Shown here: positions 18,087 through 26,868 of the stretch, piece by piece
Numbering within the stretch: the stretch's first letter is position 1
Layout: each line of letters starts with the position of its first letter
From: Massilia sp. Bi118
GTDB taxonomy: Bacteria; Pseudomonadota; Gammaproteobacteria; Burkholderiales; Burkholderiaceae_D
DNA: 64,000 nt
NCBI RefSeq assembly: GCF_918697865.1
Contig: NZ_CAKKMV010000005.1
Location: 124,001-188,000, forward strand
Direction: 5' to 3'
Program-made: the position numbers and the translations under genes
Notes under the pieces: generated by a model
The model's input: only the letters and a program-made list of their open reading frames with translations
Database searches by the model: none
What the model was told of the DNA's origin: nothing

Positions 18087-19892
18087 ATGTCCTCCATGCG
18101 TACCAACTACTGCGGCCTCGTGACCGAAGAGCTGCTGGGCCAAACCGTCAGCCTGTGCGGCTGGGTGCACCGCCGCCGCGACCACGGCGGGGTGATCTTC
18201 ATCGACCTGCGCGACCGTGAAGGCCTGGTGCAGGTCGTCTGCCACCCCGACAATGCGGACGTCTTCAAGGGCGCCGAGCACGTGCGCAACGAGTATTGCC
18301 TGCGCATCACCGGCACCGTCGTGAACCGCCTGGAGGGCACCGCCAACGCCAACCTGAAGTCGGGCAAGATCGAAATCAACACCACGCAACTGGAAGTGCT
18401 GAACGCTTCGGTGCCGGTGCCGTTCCAGCTGGACGACGACAACCTGTCGGAAACCACCCGCCTGACGCACCGCGTTTTGGATCTTCGTCGCGACCAGATG
18501 CAGCACAACCTGCGCCTGCGCTACAAAGTCTCGATGGAAGTCCGCAAGTACCTGGACAACCTGGGCTTCATCGACATCGAAACCCCGATGCTGGGCAAGT
18601 CGACCCCGGAAGGCGCCCGTGACTACCTGGTGCCGTCGCGCGTCAACCCGGGCACCTTCTTCGCGCTGCCGCAGTCGCCGCAGCTGTTCAAGCAGCTGCT
18701 GATGGTCGCCAACTTCGACCGCTACTACCAGATCACCAAGTGCTTCCGCGACGAAGACCTGCGCGCCGACCGCCAGCCGGAATTCACCCAGATCGACTGC
18801 GAAACCTCGTTCCTGACCGAGCAGGAAATCCGTGACCTGTTCGAAGACATGATGCGTGTGGTCTTCAAGAACGCCGCCGGCATCGACCTGCCGAACCCCT
18901 TCCCGGTGATGGATTTCGCCACCGCCATGGGCTCCTACGGTTCGGACAAGCCGGACATGCGCGTCAAGCTGCAGTTCACCGAACTGACCGATGTGGTGAA
19001 GACCGCCGAATTCAAGATCTTCAACAGCGCCGCCAACATGGCCGGTGGCCGCGTGGTCGGCATGCGCGTGCCGCAGGGCGGCTCGATGCCGCGTTCGGAA
19101 ATCGACGCCTACACCCAGTTCGTCGCCATCTACGGCGCCAAGGGCCTGGCCTACATCAAGGTCAACGAGAAGGCGAAAGGCCGTGACGGCCTGCAGTCGC
19201 CGATCGTCAAGAGCCTCTCGGACGAGATCCTCGCCCAGATCCTGGAAATGACCGGCGCCGAAGACGGCGACCTGATCTTCTTCGGCGCAGACAAAGCCAA
19301 GGTCGTCAACGACGCCATCGGCGCGCTGCGCGTGAAGATCGGCCACTCGGAATTCGGCAAGAAGGCCGGCCTGTTCGACGACGTCTGGTCGCCGCTGTGG
19401 GTGATCGACTTCCCGATGTTCGAGTACGACGACGAAGCCAATCGCTGGACCGCGACCCACCACCCGTTCACCGCACCGAAGGACGGCCACGAGGACATGC
19501 TGGAATCGAACCCGGGCGCCTGCATCGCCAAAGCCTACGACATGGTCCTGAACGGCTGGGAGCTGGGCGGCGGTTCGATCCGTATCCACCGCGAAGAAGT
19601 CCAGAGCAAGGTGTTCCGCGCCCTGAAGATCGACGCCGAAGAAGCCCAGCTGAAGTTCGGCTTCCTGCTCGACGCCCTGCAGTATGGCGCGCCGCCGCAC
19701 GGTGGCCTGGCCTTCGGCCTGGACCGCCTGATCACGCTGATGACCGGCTCGACCTCGATCCGCGACGTGATCGCCTTCCCGAAGACCCAGCGCGCACAGG
19801 ATCTGCTGACCAACGCGCCGTCGGAAGTGGACGAGAAGCAGCTGAAGGAACTGCATATCCGTTTGCGTGGCGAGCAGCCGAAGGTGGCGTAA
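18087..19892 (+). CDS. aspS: Aspartyl-tRNA synthetase
   Basis: The 601-residue class II synthetase has an N-terminal OB-fold anticodon-binding domain ([20 protein letters not shown] onward, to about 105), the class II catalytic core with motif 2 ([18 protein letters not shown]) and motif 3 ([15 protein letters not shown]), and the bacterial GAD insertion in the middle. Length matches bacterial-type AspRS. Whether it charges only tRNA-Asp or also tRNA-Asn cannot be decided here. The gene ends at a copy of the paired inverted repeat. Confidence 0.98.
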   Translation: MSSMRTNYCGLVTEELLGQTVSLCGWVHRRRDHGGVIFIDLRDREGLVQVVCHPDNADVFKGAEHVRNEYCLRITGTVVNRLEGTANANLKSGKIEINTTQLEVLNASVPVPFQLDDDNLSETTRLTHRVLDLRRDQMQHNLRLRYKVSMEVRKYLDNLGFIDIETPMLGKSTPEGARDYLVPSRVNPGTFFALPQSPQLFKQLLMVANFDRYYQITKCFRDEDLRADRQPEFTQIDCETSFLTEQEIRDLFEDMMRVVFKNAAGIDLPNPFPVMDFATAMGSYGSDKPDMRVKLQFTELTDVVKTAEFKIFNSAANMAGGRVVGMRVPQGGSMPRSEIDAYTQFVAIYGAKGLAYIKVNEKAKGRDGLQSPIVKSLSDEILAQILEMTGAEDGDLIFFGADKAKVVNDAIGALRVKIGHSEFGKKAGLFDDVWSPLWVIDFPMFEYDDEANRWTATHHPFTAPKDGHEDMLESNPGACIAKAYDMVLNGWELGGGSIRIHREEVQSKVFRALKIDAEEAQLKFGFLLDALQYGAPPHGGLAFGLDRLITLMTGSTSIRDVIAFPKTQRAQDLLTNAPSEVDEKQLKELHIRLRGEQPKVA

Positions 19893-19898
19893 GCTTCA

Positions 19899-19988
19899 CC
19901 CGTCGTCCCCGCGCAGGCGGGGACCCAAGTTTGCCGGCGTTTCGTTAGCGCTTACAGCACTTGGGTCCCCGCCTCCGCGGGGACGACG
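19899..19988. repeat. Paired inverted repeat (REP/BIME-like), copy 2
   Basis: CGTCGTCCCCGCGCAGGCGG with CCCAAGTT and the mirrored unit CTTGGGTCCCCGCCTCCGCG ending GACGACG. It begins 7 bp after the aspS stop. TACAAT (20000-20005), immediately after the repeat, could serve as the -10 for nudB. Confidence 0.85.
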
Positions 19989-20012
19989 CTTTTGGGCGCT
20001 ACAATAGCGCTC

Positions 20013-20474
20013 ATGCCCCACAAAATCCCCGAATCCGTCCTCGTCGTCATCCACACCGCCGACCTCGAGGTCCTGCTGATCGAGCGCGCCGACCGGCCCG
20101 GCTTCTGGCAATCCGTCACCGGTTCCCTCGACCGGATCGACGAACCGCTGCTCGACACCGCCGCCCGCGAGCTGTTCGAGGAAACCGGCATCCATGCCGA
20201 CGGCGAGACGATCCGCCTGCACGACTGGCACCTCTCCAACGTCTACGAGATCTACCAGACCTGGCGCCACCGCTATCCCCCCGGAGTGACCCACAATACC
20301 GAGCACGTGTTCTCCGTCTGCGTGCCGCGCGATATCGCTATCACGCTGGCCCCGCGCGAGCACCTGCAATATGCGTGGCTGCCGCTGCTGGAAGCGGCCG
20401 ACCGCTGCTTCTCCAGCTCGAATGCGGAGGCGATCCTGCATTTGCCGCGCCACGTCACCCCCTCATCCTGCTAG
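20013..20474 (+). CDS. nudB: Dihydroneopterin triphosphate diphosphatase NudB (Nudix)
   Basis: The 153-residue protein carries the Nudix box GSLDRIDEPLLDTAARELFE followed by ETGI (GX5EX7REUXEEXGU), which binds Mg2+ and catalyses pyrophosphate release. NudB removes pyrophosphate from dihydroneopterin triphosphate in folate synthesis. Features shared with NudB are the start KIPESVLVVIHT, the WQSVTGSLD segment and the position just downstream of aspS. The ATG at 20013 puts the first strand at the N-terminus and avoids translating the repeat. Confidence 0.9.
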   Translation: MPHKIPESVLVVIHTADLEVLLIERADRPGFWQSVTGSLDRIDEPLLDTAARELFEETGIHADGETIRLHDWHLSNVYEIYQTWRHRYPPGVTHNTEHVFSVCVPRDIAITLAPREHLQYAWLPLLEAADRCFSSSNAEAILHLPRHVTPSSC

Positions 20475-20534
20475 TTGATGTAAAGACATCTTTTTCCGCT
20501 AGAGTAGGGCTTTTCTCTACCGACCGGAGTCGCG

Positions 20535-21821
20535 ATGCCTGCGCGTCTTTCCCTTTCCGTCGTGCTGGTGGCCGCGCTGTTTGCCGTGGACGGGGCGTCC
20601 GCCCAGCAATCGCGCCCGTACGCCCTCGGCAGTTACCTGCAGCCGCTGGCCAACGCCGAAAAAGACGCGGCGGCCTTGCCTGCGGAGGCATATGCGCGCC
20701 CGCGCACGCCCGAGGTGGAGACTGCCATACGCCGTATGAGCCATGCATTGCAAAGCCTGGCCACGAACCGGTCCTATGTGGGCGACACCGACGGCGCCAT
20801 CGCCGCCTTCGATTTGCAAATGCCGGCCAGGCCGCTGCTGAAGCCCCAGCAGGTGGCGAACCTGCCCGGGGTGGAGGACGCCCGCGCCGAGGATGCAATC
20901 CGCGCCATCGTCGAGCAGGCGCGCAGCAAACAGATCGTGCTGATCAACGAAGCCCACCACGTGCCGATGCACCGCGCCTTCACGCGCAGGCTGGCGCAGG
21001 AACTGCGCAAGATCGGCTACACCTACCTGGCTGCCGAGACCTTCAATGCCGACAGCCAGGGCAGAGTGCCCTTGAGCGCGGCGGGACGGACGCAGTTCAG
21101 GACCGGCACCTATACCTGGGAGCCGGGATTTGCCGATTTCGTGAACGAGGCCGTGGCCGATGGCTGGACATTGGTCCCCTACGAGATCGAACGGACCACG
21201 TCGTCCGGCCTCAACCAGACCGAACAGGTGAGGGAACGCGAGCAGGTGCAGGCACGCCAGCTCATCGAGCGCACGCTCGGCAGGGACAAGAACGCCAAGG
21301 TGCTGATCCACGTCGGCTACCACCACCTGATCAAGGTGGCGCCTGGCGACAAGATGCCTTTCGTGCCGATGGGCGAGCTGATCCGCCGGCTGAGCGGCGT
21401 GCCGACCCTGCACGTCGACCAGACACAGTTCTACGCCCATCCTGACCCCGCCTTGGAGCATCCCATGTATGCCGGCCTGCTCGGCAAGTTCCCGGAAACG
21501 GCGCCATTCGTCCTGCGCGCACCGGATGGCAGCCACCCGGTGCTGAGCGGCTACGAGGGACGAATCGATATGCAGGTGATCTTCCCCCGCTATGCCACGC
21601 GCGACGGCCGCCCCGAATGGCTGCAGACCCTGGCCGGCCGCGCGCCGCGTCCCATTCCGTCCGCACTGCTGCCGAAGCAGGGTCGGCGCGTGATCAAGGC
21701 GTTCCGGCCAGCGGATGGGAAGGATGCGGTGCCGGCCGACGTCGTGCTGCTTGATGCCGGCAAACCGGCCCCAGCCTTGATGCTCCCAGCCGGCGACTTC
21801 CGTTTCGAAACCGAAGAATAG
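20535..21821 (+). CDS. Secreted protein with ChaN/EreA-like domain, function unknown
   Basis: The 428-residue protein has a signal peptide (LSLSVVLVAALFAVDGASAQ). A domain beginning near 125 contains LINEAHHVPMHRAFTRRL and YTYLAAETFN, the E-x-H type motif layout seen in ChaN haem-binding proteins and erythromycin-esterase-like proteins. A later VLIHVGYHHLIK (near 255-266) supplies further histidines. The first 120 residues and the last 100 (PIPSALLPKQGRR onward) resemble nothing I recognise. It is preceded by GGAG and probably transcribed alone. Metal or haem binding in the periplasm is an inference. Confidence 0.72.
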   Translation: MPARLSLSVVLVAALFAVDGASAQQSRPYALGSYLQPLANAEKDAAALPAEAYARPRTPEVETAIRRMSHALQSLATNRSYVGDTDGAIAAFDLQMPARPLLKPQQVANLPGVEDARAEDAIRAIVEQARSKQIVLINEAHHVPMHRAFTRRLAQELRKIGYTYLAAETFNADSQGRVPLSAAGRTQFRTGTYTWEPGFADFVNEAVADGWTLVPYEIERTTSSGLNQTEQVREREQVQARQLIERTLGRDKNAKVLIHVGYHHLIKVAPGDKMPFVPMGELIRRLSGVPTLHVDQTQFYAHPDPALEHPMYAGLLGKFPETAPFVLRAPDGSHPVLSGYEGRIDMQVIFPRYATRDGRPEWLQTLAGRAPRPIPSALLPKQGRRVIKAFRPADGKDAVPADVVLLDAGKPAPALMLPAGDFRFETEE

Positions 21822-21919
21822 CCGGCAGGCGCGTCAAAAGATGGCGACTGCAATCGTGCTGTTCAAAATCTATGCTATGTTTGCTCGCACTTGAGTGAGA
21901 TACATATCTGCCCAGCCGC

Positions 21920-23611
21920 ATGCGCAGTAAAAAGAACATAAAATTTGCCGCACTGGCCGTGTTTCTCGTGATGGTGCTGGTGGCGGCGGTGCCCTTCTGG
22001 CTGGACCGCTCCACGACGGCCCTGGTCCATGACTTGCGCGCGGAGCTGGAGCAGCAGCAGCGCGTCGACAGCATCCTGGATATGCTGCGCGATGCCGAAA
22101 CCGGCCAGCGCGGCTTCATCATCACCGGCAACGAAGTCTTCCTCGAACCCTGGCGCCACGCAGAGCAGGCGCTGCCGGCCGCCATCCGCGAGGCCAAGGA
22201 CAAGGCCGGCAGCGATGCCGAGCGGGCCAATCTGCGGCACATCGCGCGCCTGGCCGAGCTCAAGCTGGCCGAACTCGACGAGACCATCGCCGTCCGCCGC
22301 GCCGAGGGCTTTGCGAAGACCGCGCAAACCGTCGGCTCGATGCGCGGCAAGGCCTACATGGACGAATTGCGCCGCCTGGTGGCGGCGCGCCACGTGCGCA
22401 CCGAGGCGCGGCGCGCCGAGCTGCGCACCGAGATGCTGGCGGCCTCGCGCCGGTCCTTCATGGTGAGCCTGGCCGCCACCCTCATCAATATCTGCGTGTT
22501 CGGCGCGCTGCTGGTGGTCCTGGCGCGCATGCTGCGCGAGCGCCGCGACACCGCGCTCCAGCTCGAGCACAAGGCCGAGCAGCTGGCCAGCGCGGTCGAA
22601 GTGGGCACGCGCCAGAACCGCGAACTCAGGATCGTCGCCGAGATGCTGCGCGCAGTCGAAGCCATGCCATCCAGCCTGGATACCGGGGCGGTCGTGGCGC
22701 GCGGCTTCGCCAGGCTGCTGCCCGGCGCTGGCGGCACCTTCTTCGCGCTGGACGGCGACGACGAGGGCACGCTGCACCAGCTGTCGCGCTGGGGCGATGC
22801 CTCCGCCCAGCCGTCCGAGATGACGCAGGACGACTGCTGGGCTCTGCAGCACGGCACGCAATACAAGACCTCGGGCTGCGACAGGCCATCCTGCGCGCAT
22901 TACCGCAGCCACGGCGGCGACGGCAAGGGCGGCATGCGCCTGTGCGTGCCGCTGGTCACGCACGACGAACTGATCGGCCTGGTCCACCTCGAAGACCTGG
23001 CGCGCGAAGCCGGCGTGCGCGAAGAGCAGGAACAGCTGGCCGTGACGGTGGCCGAGCAGCTGGCGCTCGCCCTCGGCAACGCCAGGCTGCGCGAATCGCT
23101 GCGCCGCCAGTCGGTGCTGGATCCGCTGACGGGCCTGTTCAACCGCCGCTACTTCGACGAGACCCTCAGGCGCGAGCTGGCGCGTTCGCGGCGCATGGCC
23201 TCGCCGCTGTCGCTGGTGGTGCTCGACGTCGATCACTTCAAGCGCGTCAACGACGGCTTCGGGCATGCCGCCGGCGATGCGGTGCTGCGCGCGATCGCCC
23301 AGCTGGTGCGGCAATCGATCCGCTACTGCGACGTCGCCTGCCGCTACGGCGGCGAAGAGCTGGTGATCCTGATGCCGGACTGCGCGCAGTCGGATGCGCT
23401 AAGGCGCGCGGAGTCGCTGCGCGCCGATATCGCGGGCGCGCCGCCGATGAACGACGGCGCCGGCCCGGACACCATCACGGCCTCGTTCGGCGTCGCTGAG
23501 TTCCCGCTCCACGGCCCCGATGCCGAAGCGCTGTTCCGGGCCGCCGACCAGGCCATGTACCGCGCCAAGCGGGAGGGGCGCAACCGCGTCGTACGCGCTG
23601 CCCAGCCCTAA
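21920..23611 (+). CDS. Diguanylate cyclase with CHASE3 and GAF sensor domains
   Basis: The 563-residue protein has a membrane helix near 8-27 and a periplasmic CHASE3 domain (SILDMLRDAETGQRGFIITG near 50-69). A second membrane helix lies near 179-202, followed by a coiled coil, a GAF domain (about 225-385, with several Cys including TSGCDRPSCAHY) and a GGDEF domain (about 400-563). The active-site loop reads GGEEL (near 475), so cyclase activity is expected, although the last residue is Leu rather than Phe. DPLTGLFNRRYFDE marks the domain start. It should make cyclic di-GMP in response to an unknown signal. Confidence 0.92.
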   Translation: MRSKKNIKFAALAVFLVMVLVAAVPFWLDRSTTALVHDLRAELEQQQRVDSILDMLRDAETGQRGFIITGNEVFLEPWRHAEQALPAAIREAKDKAGSDAERANLRHIARLAELKLAELDETIAVRRAEGFAKTAQTVGSMRGKAYMDELRRLVAARHVRTEARRAELRTEMLAASRRSFMVSLAATLINICVFGALLVVLARMLRERRDTALQLEHKAEQLASAVEVGTRQNRELRIVAEMLRAVEAMPSSLDTGAVVARGFARLLPGAGGTFFALDGDDEGTLHQLSRWGDASAQPSEMTQDDCWALQHGTQYKTSGCDRPSCAHYRSHGGDGKGGMRLCVPLVTHDELIGLVHLEDLAREAGVREEQEQLAVTVAEQLALALGNARLRESLRRQSVLDPLTGLFNRRYFDETLRRELARSRRMASPLSLVVLDVDHFKRVNDGFGHAAGDAVLRAIAQLVRQSIRYCDVACRYGGEELVILMPDCAQSDALRRAESLRADIAGAPPMNDGAGPDTITASFGVAEFPLHGPDAEALFRAADQAMYRAKREGRNRVVRAAQP

Positions 23612-23723
23612 ATACGTGCCTTGGAGAAATAAGTGCAGGCCAGGGTGCTGGCCGCGTCCTGACGTGCCGCACGATTGGCGCGCTTACCGGGAGAACACGG
23701 AATGATGGGGTTAAAATGTTCCC

Positions 23724-24542
23724 ATGAAAATTCGTGTTGCGACCTATAACATCCATAAAGGCGTCTCTTCTTTCCGCAGCACCCCGCGTGTGGTGGCGCT
23801 GAAGAAGGCCATCGGCATGTTCGATGCGGATGTCGTGTTCCTGCAGGAAGTGCAGGGCCGGCACGACCGCTACCAGGCACGCTATGGCGAGAAGGTGCGC
23901 AGTCCCCATCACCACTGGCCGGAGAAGGCCCAGCACGAGTTCTTTGCCGGCGAGTCGCTGCATTCCGCCTACGGCATGAACGCGGTCTACGACCATGGCC
24001 ACCACGGCAATGCGCTGCTGTCCTGCTACCCGATCGCCAACGAGCATAACCACGACGTTTCCGACCACGCCTACGAGCAGCGCGGCATCCTGCACTGCGC
24101 GCTGGACACGCCGGTCGGCAAGGTGCACTGCTATGTGGTCCACCTGGGCCTGTTCGAAGGCAGCCGCCGGCGCCAGACCGACGCCCTGATCAGCGCCGTC
24201 AACGATTCGGCGCCGAACGGCGAGCCGGTCATCATCGCCGGCGACTTCAACGACTGGCGCAATACCCTGTCCGACTGCCTGCGCCTGAAGCTGGGCGTGG
24301 TCGAGGTGTTCGACGAGCTGGAAAAACGGTCCTCGAAGATCGGCGAGCTGGTGCGCAACGTGGCCGGCCGCGAGCGCCGCCTGGTGCCGGCGCGGACCTT
24401 CCCCGCCGCCATGCCCTGGTTCCGCCTCGACCGCATCTATGTGCGCGGCTTCAAGGTCGAACAGGCGGAAGTCCTGCACGGGCCGCAATGGGCCAAGCTG
24501 TCGGACCACGCGCCCATCGTCGCCAACCTGCAGCTGTCCTGA
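23724..24542 (+). CDS. Endonuclease/exonuclease/phosphatase family protein (YbhP-like)
   Basis: The 272-residue protein shows the EEP catalytic set: TYNIHKG (N9), FLQEVQG (E42), AGDFNDW (near 171-176) and SDHAPI near the C-terminus. It lacks a signal peptide. It is followed six bases later by clsB, and this pairing matches E. coli ybhP-ybhO(clsB), so a role in phospholipid metabolism or membrane-linked phosphoester hydrolysis is more likely than DNA repair. Substrate not known. Confidence 0.87.
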   Translation: MKIRVATYNIHKGVSSFRSTPRVVALKKAIGMFDADVVFLQEVQGRHDRYQARYGEKVRSPHHHWPEKAQHEFFAGESLHSAYGMNAVYDHGHHGNALLSCYPIANEHNHDVSDHAYEQRGILHCALDTPVGKVHCYVVHLGLFEGSRRRQTDALISAVNDSAPNGEPVIIAGDFNDWRNTLSDCLRLKLGVVEVFDELEKRSSKIGELVRNVAGRERRLVPARTFPAAMPWFRLDRIYVRGFKVEQAEVLHGPQWAKLSDHAPIVANLQLS

Positions 24543-24548
24543 GCGCCC

Positions 24549-25709
24549 ATGCGATCGGTCCCTTACGTCGCCAATAACGACGTCAAGCTACTGGAAAGCG
24601 GCGGCAACTATTTCAAGGAACTGCTGGCCGCGATCGATTCGGCCAGGCAGGAGATCCTCTTCGAGACCTATATCTACGCCGAGGACGAGACCGCGCGCGC
24701 CGTCACCGACGCCTTGATCCGCGCCGCCAAGCGGGATGTCAAGGTGCGCGTGCTGGTCGACTGGTTCGGCACCGGCCGCCGCACGGCCGCCCGCCTGGGC
24801 GAGGAATTCGCCCGGCACTGCGTGCACTACCGCATGTTCAACCGCTGGTTCCGGCGCGGCGCCGCGCGCAGCCACCGCAAGATCTGCGTGGTGGACGGCG
24901 AGACCGCTTTCGTGGGCGGCATCAATACCAACGACGACACCCTGTGCGACTACGCGCCCTATAAGCCGCTGCCGGCGCCGCGCTGGGATTTCGCGGTGCG
25001 CGTGCGCGGCCCGCTGGTGGAGCGCATCCACCGCGAGGCCCAGGCTCAGTGGACCCGCGCCGGCCACCTGAACATCAAGCATCGCTACCACCTGTTCAAG
25101 GAAACCCGCAAGCAGGCGCCGGGGCAGGGCGAGCATCCGATGCGCGCCGGCTTCGTGGTGCGCGACAACCTGCGCAACCGCCGTACCATCCAGCGCGCCT
25201 ACCTGCAGGCCATCGGCCGCGCCCGCAAGCGGGTGCTGATGGCCACGCCATACTTTGCACCGGGACTCAAATTCCGCCAGGCGCTGGCGCAGGCTGCGCG
25301 GCGCGGGGTCGACGTCTGCCTCTTGATCGGCGTGGGCGAATTCCGCATGCAGGATGCGGTGGCGAGCTCCTTCTACCCGCAGCTGCTGGCGGCGGGCGTG
25401 CGCATCGTCGAATACCGCAAGACCCAGCTGCACGCCAAGGTGGCGGTGGTCGACCATGACTGGGCCACGGTCGGCTCCAGCAACTGCGACGGCCTGTCCC
25501 TGTTCGTGAATCAGGAAGCGAACGTGGTGGTGCGCGACGCCGCTTTCGCCTCCAGCATGGCCAAGCAGATCGAGCGCGGCATCGCCGACGGTGTGCCGGT
25601 CGGGCTGGATGATTTGAGGCAACTCGGATGGGTGCGCCGTACAGGCCACGAAATCGCCTATCTTTTGTATAAACTGACGATGCGGATCTTTACCATCGGC
25701 TATGCCTGA
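24549..25709 (+). CDS. clsB: Cardiolipin synthase B (phospholipase D family)
   Basis: The 386-residue protein has two HKD motifs: HRKICVVDGETAFVGG (near 108) and HAKVAVVDHDWATVGSSN (near 294). ClsB makes cardiolipin, and in some conditions phosphatidylglycerol, by phosphatidyl transfer at the inner membrane. It lacks the two N-terminal membrane helices of ClsA, as expected for ClsB. It is coupled to the EEP gene upstream and lies 16 bp ahead of hslR. Confidence 0.92.
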   Translation: MRSVPYVANNDVKLLESGGNYFKELLAAIDSARQEILFETYIYAEDETARAVTDALIRAAKRDVKVRVLVDWFGTGRRTAARLGEEFARHCVHYRMFNRWFRRGAARSHRKICVVDGETAFVGGINTNDDTLCDYAPYKPLPAPRWDFAVRVRGPLVERIHREAQAQWTRAGHLNIKHRYHLFKETRKQAPGQGEHPMRAGFVVRDNLRNRRTIQRAYLQAIGRARKRVLMATPYFAPGLKFRQALAQAARRGVDVCLLIGVGEFRMQDAVASSFYPQLLAAGVRIVEYRKTQLHAKVAVVDHDWATVGSSNCDGLSLFVNQEANVVVRDAAFASSMAKQIERGIADGVPVGLDDLRQLGWVRRTGHEIAYLLYKLTMRIFTIGYA

Positions 25710-25725
25710 GCAAGAACTGTGATTT

Positions 25726-26115
25726 ATGACCGATAACGACAACGTACGGATCGACAAATGGCTGTGGGCGGCGCGCTTTTTCAAGACGCGCTCGCTGGCC
25801 GCGGAGGCGGTCGACCGTGGGCGCATCAAGATCAATGCCGAGAACGTCAAGCCGGCGCGTTCGGTGAAGCTGGGCGACAAGATCCTGATCGATAATGGCT
25901 CGACCCGCTGGGAAGTGATCGTGCAAGGCCTGTCCGGCACGCGCGGCCCGGCCCCGGTGGCGCAGGCGCTTTACCGCGAAACCGAAGTCAGCATCCAGAA
26001 ACGCGCCAACGACCAGGAAGCCCGCCGCCTGGCCCCGGAGCCCAGCAGCACGATCAAGGGGCGCCCCACCAAGCGTGACCGCCGCGCGATCGAACGGGCC
26101 GGGGACGAGCAATAG
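25726..26115 (+). CDS. hslR: Ribosome-associated heat shock protein Hsp15 (S4 domain)
   Basis: The 129-residue protein begins with an S4 RNA-binding domain (VRIDKWLWAARFFKTRSLAAEAVDRGRIKIN, about 7-37) and ends with a basic tail (KGRPTKRDRRAIERAGDEQ). Hsp15 binds free 50S subunits carrying nascent chains and helps recycle them. Length and domain order match the family. It follows clsB in the same direction. Confidence 0.92.
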   Translation: MTDNDNVRIDKWLWAARFFKTRSLAAEAVDRGRIKINAENVKPARSVKLGDKILIDNGSTRWEVIVQGLSGTRGPAPVAQALYRETEVSIQKRANDQEARRLAPEPSSTIKGRPTKRDRRAIERAGDEQ

Positions 26116-26133
26116 AACAGCGCCTCTAAACTT

Positions 26134-26201
26134 CCCGTTTGACATTTCCAGGCTGGTAGATAATAGTACGAGCGTTCGGATTTTTTCTCGCTTCAAACGG
26201 G
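26134..26201 (+). promoter_or_regulatory. Promoter with candidate TetR operator upstream of the beta-oxidation cluster
   Basis: TTGACA (26139-26144) and TAATAG (26161-26166) are spaced by 16 bp. A 9-bp inverted repeat, CCCGTTTGA (26134-26142) and TCAAACGGG (26193-26201), brackets the core promoter and the likely start site. The arms are separated by 50 bp, too far for one dimer, so they would be two half-sites or separate sites. Confidence 0.42.
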
Positions 26202-26230
26202 GGTCTCGTATTAACACTTCAGCCAAATCC

Positions 26231-26836
26231 ATGGTCATGCGCAAGGGCGAGATGACGCGTGCAGCGATTCTCGACGTTGCGCTCGAACTCGCCAGCCGCG
26301 ACGGCCTCGAGGGACTCACGATCGGCCTGCTGGCCGACCGCATGAGCATGAGCAAATCGGGCGTGTTCGCCCACTTCGGTTCGCGCGAAGACCTGCAGAT
26401 CGAAGTGCTGAAACTCTACCACCGCCGCTTCGAGCAGGAAGTGTTCGTCCCCAGCATCAAGGAGCCGCGTGGCCTGCCGCGCCTGGAAGCCATGTTCAAG
26501 CACTGGCTCAAGCGCGTCTCGGTCGAAATCGCCTCCGGCTGCATCTATATCAGCGGCGCCGTCGAATACGACGACCGCCCGGGTCCGATCCGCGACGAGC
26601 TGGTCGGCATGGTGCGGATCTGGCAGGGCGCCCTGGTGCGCTGCGCCCAGCAGGCCGTCGATTGCGGCGACCTGAAAGCGGATACCGACCCGCAGCAGCT
26701 GGTGTACGAGATGTATGGCCTGGTGCTGGCGGTGCACCACGATGCGCGCTTCCTGCGCATCCCCGGCGCCCCCGACCGCGCGCATCGCGGCTTCGCGCGC
26801 CTGATCGAGAATTACCGCAATCCCACTACCAAATAA
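26231..26836 (+). CDS. TetR family regulator, probable control of fatty-acid oxidation
   Basis: The protein (201 residues from the ATG at 26231; 26237 is an alternative) has a TetR helix-turn-helix near 8-52 (ILDVALELASRDGLEGLTIGLLADRMSMSKSGVFAHFGSRE) and a C-terminal ligand domain. It lies 32 bp upstream of the acyl-CoA dehydrogenase gene on the same strand and heads the fatty-acid oxidation set. TetR-type acyl-CoA-responsive repressors of such operons are known in beta-proteobacteria. Acyl-CoA as effector is an inference from position. Confidence 0.85.
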   Translation: MVMRKGEMTRAAILDVALELASRDGLEGLTIGLLADRMSMSKSGVFAHFGSREDLQIEVLKLYHRRFEQEVFVPSIKEPRGLPRLEAMFKHWLKRVSVEIASGCIYISGAVEYDDRPGPIRDELVGMVRIWQGALVRCAQQAVDCGDLKADTDPQQLVYEMYGLVLAVHHDARFLRIPGAPDRAHRGFARLIENYRNPTTK

Positions 26837-26868
26837 CCACCAATCATTACCTTCGTCAGGAGAACAAC

